Origin: CAZVJA01 sp964626885
GTDB taxonomy: Bacteria > Planctomycetota > Planctomycetia > Planctomycetales > Planctomycetaceae
Length of the DNA stretch: 8,603 nucleotides
NCBI GenBank assembly: GCA_964626885.1
Contig: CAZVJA010000218.1
Location: 1-8,603 of the forward strand
Direction of reading: 5' to 3'
Shown: positions 5,659-8,603 of the stretch, one piece after another
How positions within the stretch are numbered: the stretch's first letter is position 1
How the letters are laid out: every line of letters begins with the position of its first letter
The notes under the pieces: model-generated
Database searches by the model: none
What the model was told of the DNA's origin: nothing
Seen by the model: only the letters and a program-made list of their open reading frames with translations
Made by a program: the position numbers and the translations under genes

Positions 5659-6432
5659 TCACTCTTCCACCGGTAGTTGCCAGTCGTTCTTTCCATAGCG
5701 ATCGACATCCCCGCGGTTCGTCAGGTCGAAGTGCATCGGCGTGAGGGTCGCGTAGCCTTCTCCCAGTTCACGGACGTCGGTTCCCGGCTCCATCGACTTC
5801 TTGTCGCGCGGATGATAATCGCTCCAGTAGTACGCGCGGCCGCGCGGATCGATCCGTTTCTCCATCACTTCCGACGCCCACCGCACGCCGAGGGAGGCGA
5901 TCTTCACGCCGCGCGGCCAACCGGACCGGTTCGGCGGAAAGTTGAGGTTCCACAACGACCCCGCCGGGGGATTTTGTTCGAGGATCTGCTGGATCACATT
6001 CACGGCGCGGCGGGCGGTGCGAACGTAGTCGAGCGGAGGGTCAATCGCGTACGACACCGCGACCGACGTGATGCCGAAGAACGCCCCTTCAATCGCGCCG
6101 GCAACCGTCCCCGAATACAGAACGTCGATGCCGGTGTTCAGACCGGAGTTGATGCCGCTGACGACCAGATCGGGGCGCGTTTTGCAGAATTGCAGGACGC
6201 CGAGTTTCACGCAATCAGCGGGGCGTCCCGCCACGGTCCAGCCCCAGTGCTCGTTGTCGCGTATCTCCTCCTGCACCATCAATGGATGCCGATAGGTAAT
6301 ACTCAATCCAACGCCACTCTGTTCGGAAGCGGGGGCAACCACTTGCACGTCCCCCAGCAACAGCAATGCGTCGCGCATCGCCTTCAAGCCGGGCGCATAA
6401 ATTCCGTCGTCGTTCGTCAGCAATATTTGCAC
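5659..6432 (-). CDS. surE: SurE: 5'/3'-nucleotidase, survival protein E family
   Basis: SurE hydrolyses nucleoside 5'- and 3'-monophosphates with a divalent metal in the cytoplasm. From GTG 6432 the protein has 257 residues, normal for the family, and starts MQILLTNDDGIYAPGL. Metal ligands D8, D9, S39 and N95 fall at the same numbers as in Thermotoga maritima SurE, which supports this start. Other motifs are GRPADCVKLG (69-78), VVSGINSGLNTG (90-101) and the SGTVAGAIEGA loop (107-117). The frame stays open upstream to TTG 6486, but those 18 codons are compositionally like the local CAATCC-type intergenic repeat. No strong Shine-Dalgarno is seen at either start. Convergent with the ExbD operon and divergent from the nucleotidyltransferase gene. 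Confidence 0.95.
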   Translation of the reverse strand: MQILLTNDDGIYAPGLKAMRDALLLLGDVQVVAPASEQSGVGLSITYRHPLMVQEEIRDNEHWGWTVAGRPADCVKLGVLQFCKTRPDLVVSGINSGLNTGIDVLYSGTVAGAIEGAFFGITSVAVSYAIDPPLDYVRTARRAVNVIQQILEQNPPAGSLWNLNFPPNRSGWPRGVKIASLGVRWASEVMEKRIDPRGRAYYWSDYHPRDKKSMEPGTDVRELGEGYATLTPMHFDLTNRGDVDRYGKNDWQLPVEE

Positions 6433-6583
6433 GGAGGATTTCCGATTCTGGGATTGGGGGCAATCGCGATAATAGTGAGTCGCCAATCGTGGCTTACGTA
6501 TTCATTTGCGAAGATACACGACAACTGTCACGATGGGAAACGAGTCGCCGCGAACATCCGGCCGTCACTTCGAGGAACCTGGC
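6433..6583. other. Divergent intergenic region between surE and the nucleotidyltransferase gene
   Basis: 151 nt. Near surE the minus strand reads CAATCCCAGAATCGGAAATCC, a degenerate relative of the CAATCC(C/G) heptamers at 7315-7335, which argues that this stretch is noncoding. A minus-strand TATTAT at 6473-6468 could be a -10 box, but I find no matching -35. The plus-strand frame of the nucleotidyltransferase is open from 6506, but codons before 6584 have no family similarity. Confidence 0.5.
6572..6577 (+). promoter_or_regulatory. Shine-Dalgarno site that fixes the nucleotidyltransferase start
   Basis: GAGGAA ends 6 nt before ATG 6584, ideal spacing. The in-frame alternatives at 6506 and 6533 have no comparable site. 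Confidence 0.65.
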
Positions 6584-7219
6584 ATGTCTTCCGTCCCGCG
6601 TCTGTTCGCCGTCATTCCCGCCGCAGGGGAAAGCCGTCGAATGGGGCAACCCAAGCTGCTGCTTCCTCTGGGAGGGCGCTCCGTCATCGCGCGGCTGCTC
6701 GACGCGCTGCAGCATCCGATGATTCGTGAACGATATGTCGTCGTTCGGCCGGGGGATGAGCCGCTTCGTGCCGCGGCTGAGGAAGCGGGCGCCAAGGCGA
6801 TCGTCCCCGCCACTCCGCCACCCGACATGCGGACGAGTGTTTCGCATGCCATTGCGGAAATCGAAAAGAGCCAGGCCCCCCAGGATGACGATGCCTGGCT
6901 GCTTGTCCCGGCCGATCACCCGGTGCTGAGCCGCGGGACGATCGACAAGCTGCTTGCCTGTTGGAATTCGACTTCCGCGACGATCCTGATTCCGACATTC
7001 GAGGGAAAGCGCGGCCATCCCACCCTCTTCCGATGGAAGCTCGCCCGAGAACTGGCGAGCATTCCCCCGGACCGCGGCCTCGACTGGCTCGTCCAACGGC
7101 ATTCGGAAGAAATCGTCGAACTCCCGGTCGACGATCCGTCGATTCTCTACGATCTCGACACTCCGGAGGACTACCAGCGCCTGCAGCGGCAGTTCGGCTC
7201 GGGAAGGGACGAGGGATGA
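6584..7219 (+). CDS. MocA/MobA-like nucleotidyltransferase (NTP_transf_3 family)
   Basis: 211 residues from ATG 6584. The N-terminal nucleotide-binding motif VIPAAGESRRMGQPKLLLPL (10-29) has the family's AAG-x-S-x-RMG-x-x-K with Lys24. LLVPADHPVLS (106-116) supplies the metal-binding Asp111; GHPTLF (144-149) and DLDTPEDYQRL (190-200) are the typical C-terminal motifs. MocA transfers CMP from CTP to molybdopterin, MobA transfers GMP; relatives act on other small substrates or in xanthine dehydrogenase and CO dehydrogenase clusters. GHP and TPEDY favour the MocA/CoxC side. No molybdoenzyme gene is nearby, so the substrate stays open. The last residues, GSGRDEG, run into a purine-rich repeat and may be recently acquired tail. 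Confidence 0.88.
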   Translation: MSSVPRLFAVIPAAGESRRMGQPKLLLPLGGRSVIARLLDALQHPMIRERYVVVRPGDEPLRAAAEEAGAKAIVPATPPPDMRTSVSHAIAEIEKSQAPQDDDAWLLVPADHPVLSRGTIDKLLACWNSTSATILIPTFEGKRGHPTLFRWKLARELASIPPDRGLDWLVQRHSEEIVELPVDDPSILYDLDTPEDYQRLQRQFGSGRDEG

Positions 7220-7342
7220 AGGAGGAAAGAAGACGGAGGACGGAAGGAGGAGGACAGAGAGAAGCAGTCGGCTGTTCCTGAAGTCTGAAACCTGAGCACC
7301 CGAAGCCGGTTTTTCAATCCGCAATCCCCAATCCGTAATTCA
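7217..7342 (+). repeat. Intergenic simple-repeat tract: purine run, CCTGAAG heptamers, CAATCC heptamers
   Basis: Three blocks follow the nucleotidyltransferase stop. 7217-7262 is almost pure A/G (GAAGACGGAGGACGGAAGG), similar to 8543-8572. 7277-7297 reads CCTGAAG TCTGAAA CCTGAGC, the family seen at 5006-5033. 7315-7335 reads CAATCCG CAATCCC CAATCCG. No gene, RNA or clear terminator is visible. Confidence 0.7.
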
Positions 7343-7368
7343 CAAGGCCCGCAGCCTGATCTGTTCGC

Positions 7369-7396
7369 TTGACGCCGTCCACAGCCTCTCTAGACT
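7369..7396 (+). promoter_or_regulatory. Sigma70-type promoter for the HEAT-repeat gene
   Basis: TTGACG (7369-7374) and TAGACT (7391-7396) are 16 nt apart. The 8 bases CTAGACTT are identical to the vWA operon promoter. The expected start near 7403 would leave almost no leader for GTG 7406, which favours ATG 7445 as the start codon. Confidence 0.6.
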
Positions 7397-7444
7397 TGAG
7401 GAGAAGTGGACAGTTTTATCGAGTTTGTGCGTGAGACGGAAACG

Positions 7445-8470
7445 ATGGCCGAGATGGATAACGCTGCGTCCGATCGATTCACCGAACCGCGTTTTGATCT
7501 GCAGGACGAATTGCCGCCGGTGAAGCCCCCTTCGGCGGGGTTCATTGTGCAGTTGTTCGTCATTCCGGCGCTGATTGTCGCGGTGGTGGTGGGCATCTGG
7601 GCGCTGTTCGGCAAGATGGCCGCCGGCGAACAGGACTGGCGAGAATTGGTCGAGGAAATTCGGAATACGAACGAGCATCGCCGCTGGCGCGCCGCCAACG
7701 GACTGGCCTCACTGCTCAACAGCGATCAACGACTGGGCGAGAACGGACAACACCTCGCGACAAATCCCGACATCGCGCTGGCGCTGTCCGAACTTCTGCG
7801 CGAGGGTTTGCGAAGTCGATCGCAGAGGGAGGACGATGTCAATCAGCAGTCCTTCCTGGCGCTGACGCTCGCCCTTTCGGACGTGACGACGACAACATTC
7901 CCAGTCTTGCAGGAGGCGATGCAGCCGGAGCAGGACCGCGAAGTTCGCAAGAACGCGATCGCCGCGGTGGCGGTCGCCTCGGGACGACTGGCTGAACGAG
8001 GAAAGCCGGTGACCGACGCTGCGCTCGCACAAAGCCTGATCGCCGCATCGCGCGACGAGGACGCGCTGTTGAGACAGTCTGGTGCATTCGCGTTGGGTCT
8101 GGTGAAGGTTCCCGACTGCATCGAACGCTTGACGGTGATGATTAGTGACGCCGACGCCAACACGCGGGTGAATGCAGCCGTCGGGTTGGCGCGGCAAGAA
8201 TCGACAGCGGGGCTGCCGGTCTTTCGCGAAGTATTTCAGGATGCGGTCGGCTCCAAGGGGCCGCACGCGGGTGATCCGGATCTTCAAGAGCGACTCCTCG
8301 CTGTCAAAAACGGACTGGCGGCTGTCAGCAAAATTTCGGACAAGTTGAACGCCGACGAAAAGGTGGAGTTCGCGAAGCTCATCGCACCGATCGCCGCTGA
8401 GCATACCGAACCGCGCCTGCGGACCGATGCCAACGAGGCGCTGCTGAAGCTGAAGTCGAGCAGCCGGTGA
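7445..8470 (+). CDS. Membrane-anchored HEAT-repeat protein
   Basis: 341 residues from ATG 7445. After a hydrophilic N-terminus (about 1-30, ending ELPPVKPPSAG) comes one membrane helix, about 33-56 (IVQLFVIPALIVAVVVGIWALF), then an all-helical region. Helical pairs with HEAT character are at about 73-92 (NTNEHRRWRAANGLASLL), 166-182 (EVRKNAIAAVAVASGRL), 208-222 (LLRQSGAFALGLVKV) and 237-252 (DADANTRVNAAVGLAR). HEAT solenoids bind other proteins; no enzyme motif is seen. An alternative GTG start at 7406 (354 residues) has AGGAG only 2 nt before it and lies within a few bases of the predicted transcription start. It has its own promoter and seems to be a single-gene unit. I recall similar proteins in planctomycetes, but no function is known to me. 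Confidence 0.82.
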   Translation: MAEMDNAASDRFTEPRFDLQDELPPVKPPSAGFIVQLFVIPALIVAVVVGIWALFGKMAAGEQDWRELVEEIRNTNEHRRWRAANGLASLLNSDQRLGENGQHLATNPDIALALSELLREGLRSRSQREDDVNQQSFLALTLALSDVTTTTFPVLQEAMQPEQDREVRKNAIAAVAVASGRLAERGKPVTDAALAQSLIAASRDEDALLRQSGAFALGLVKVPDCIERLTVMISDADANTRVNAAVGLARQESTAGLPVFREVFQDAVGSKGPHAGDPDLQERLLAVKNGLAAVSKISDKLNADEKVEFAKLIAPIAAEHTEPRLRTDANEALLKLKSSSR

Positions 8471-8510
8471 GCTCTGAGTCGGAATGAGTTGAGAATTAGA
8501 GCCATCCAAG

Positions 8511-8528
8511 CCGACGACTTGTCGTCGG
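8511..8528 (+). terminator. Short hairpin after the HEAT-repeat gene
   Basis: CCGACGACTTGTCGTCGG is a perfect palindrome with a 7-8 bp GC-rich stem, 40 nt after the stop at 8470. There is no following T-run, so intrinsic termination would be atypical; a role in mRNA end stability, or simply a dispersed repeat, is equally possible. Confidence 0.45.
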
Positions 8529-8572
8529 ATCAGCGGCCAAGAATGAGGGAGGAAGACGGAGGGAGGATGGAA

Positions 8573-8603
8573 GGTTCTAGGGTTTTAGGGTTCTATGGTT
8601 TTA
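8573..8603 (+). repeat. Tandem octamer repeat (GGGTTYTA type), running off the window
   Basis: Four consecutive units: GGTTCTA, GGGTTTTA, GGGTTCTA, TGGTTTTA. The array continues to the last base, so its length is unknown. The same octamer occurs at 4940-4955 and inverted near 4975-4983. A purine-rich tract at 8543-8572 precedes it. Confidence 0.75.

Noticed and set aside
5677..6729. 350-codon open frame on the plus strand
   Set aside because: It is antisense to surE, whose motifs and metal ligands are all present, and it overlaps the nucleotidyltransferase start; it has no family features.
8573..8603. True telomere or chromosome end
   Set aside because: The same octamers occur inside the operon at 4940-4983 and in mixed orientation, so they are dispersed intergenic repeats.

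Overview
The window looks like chromosomal DNA of a planctomycete: GC-rich, with a membrane operon typical of that phylum (a von Willebrand A protein, a TPR protein, an ExbB/TolQ channel and two ExbD proteins), a membrane-anchored HEAT-repeat protein, and intergenic regions full of degenerate short tandem repeats and a dispersed hairpin repeat. The assignment rests on gene content and general knowledge; no search was possible.

Layout. 1-861 (minus) is the N-terminal 287 codons of an Ada-type DNA alkylation repair protein, cut by the window edge. 862-1230 is a divergent intergenic region with a good sigma70-type promoter facing right. 1231-5518 (plus) is a five-gene cluster: a vWA protein with a TonB-like membrane helix, a secreted TPR protein, an ExbB/TolQ-type channel subunit, ExbD-1 and ExbD-2. 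The TPR/ExbB and ExbB/ExbD-1 junctions are ATGA overlaps. Two copies of a 78-nt hairpin repeat lie at 2315-2392, inside the operon, and at 5535-5612, just after it. 5659-6432 (minus) is surE, convergent with the operon. 6584-7219 (plus) is a MocA/MobA-like nucleotidyltransferase, divergent from surE. 7220-7405 is simple-sequence intergenic DNA ending in a second promoter of the same type. 7445-8470 (plus) is the HEAT-repeat protein, followed by a short hairpin and an octamer tandem repeat running off the window.

How the genes work together. ExbB and ExbD proteins form proton-driven motors that normally move TonB or TolA. There is no TonB here. The first gene has the Ser-x3-His signature of the TonB/TolA membrane helix, followed by a Pro/Ser-rich linker and a vWA domain with a complete metal site. 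I infer that this protein is the moving part: a motor that uses proton flow to act on a periplasmic MIDAS domain, with the TPR protein as an exported partner.

The most surprising observation is an in-frame TGA at codon 128 of the ExbB gene, in the cytoplasmic loop after the first membrane helix, at a position where my recollection of related proteins has Cys. The frame continues intact for 195 more codons with normal TM2 and TM3. It could be a sequencing error, a nonsense mutation, a split protein or recoding. No standard bacterial SECIS fits, so I leave this open.
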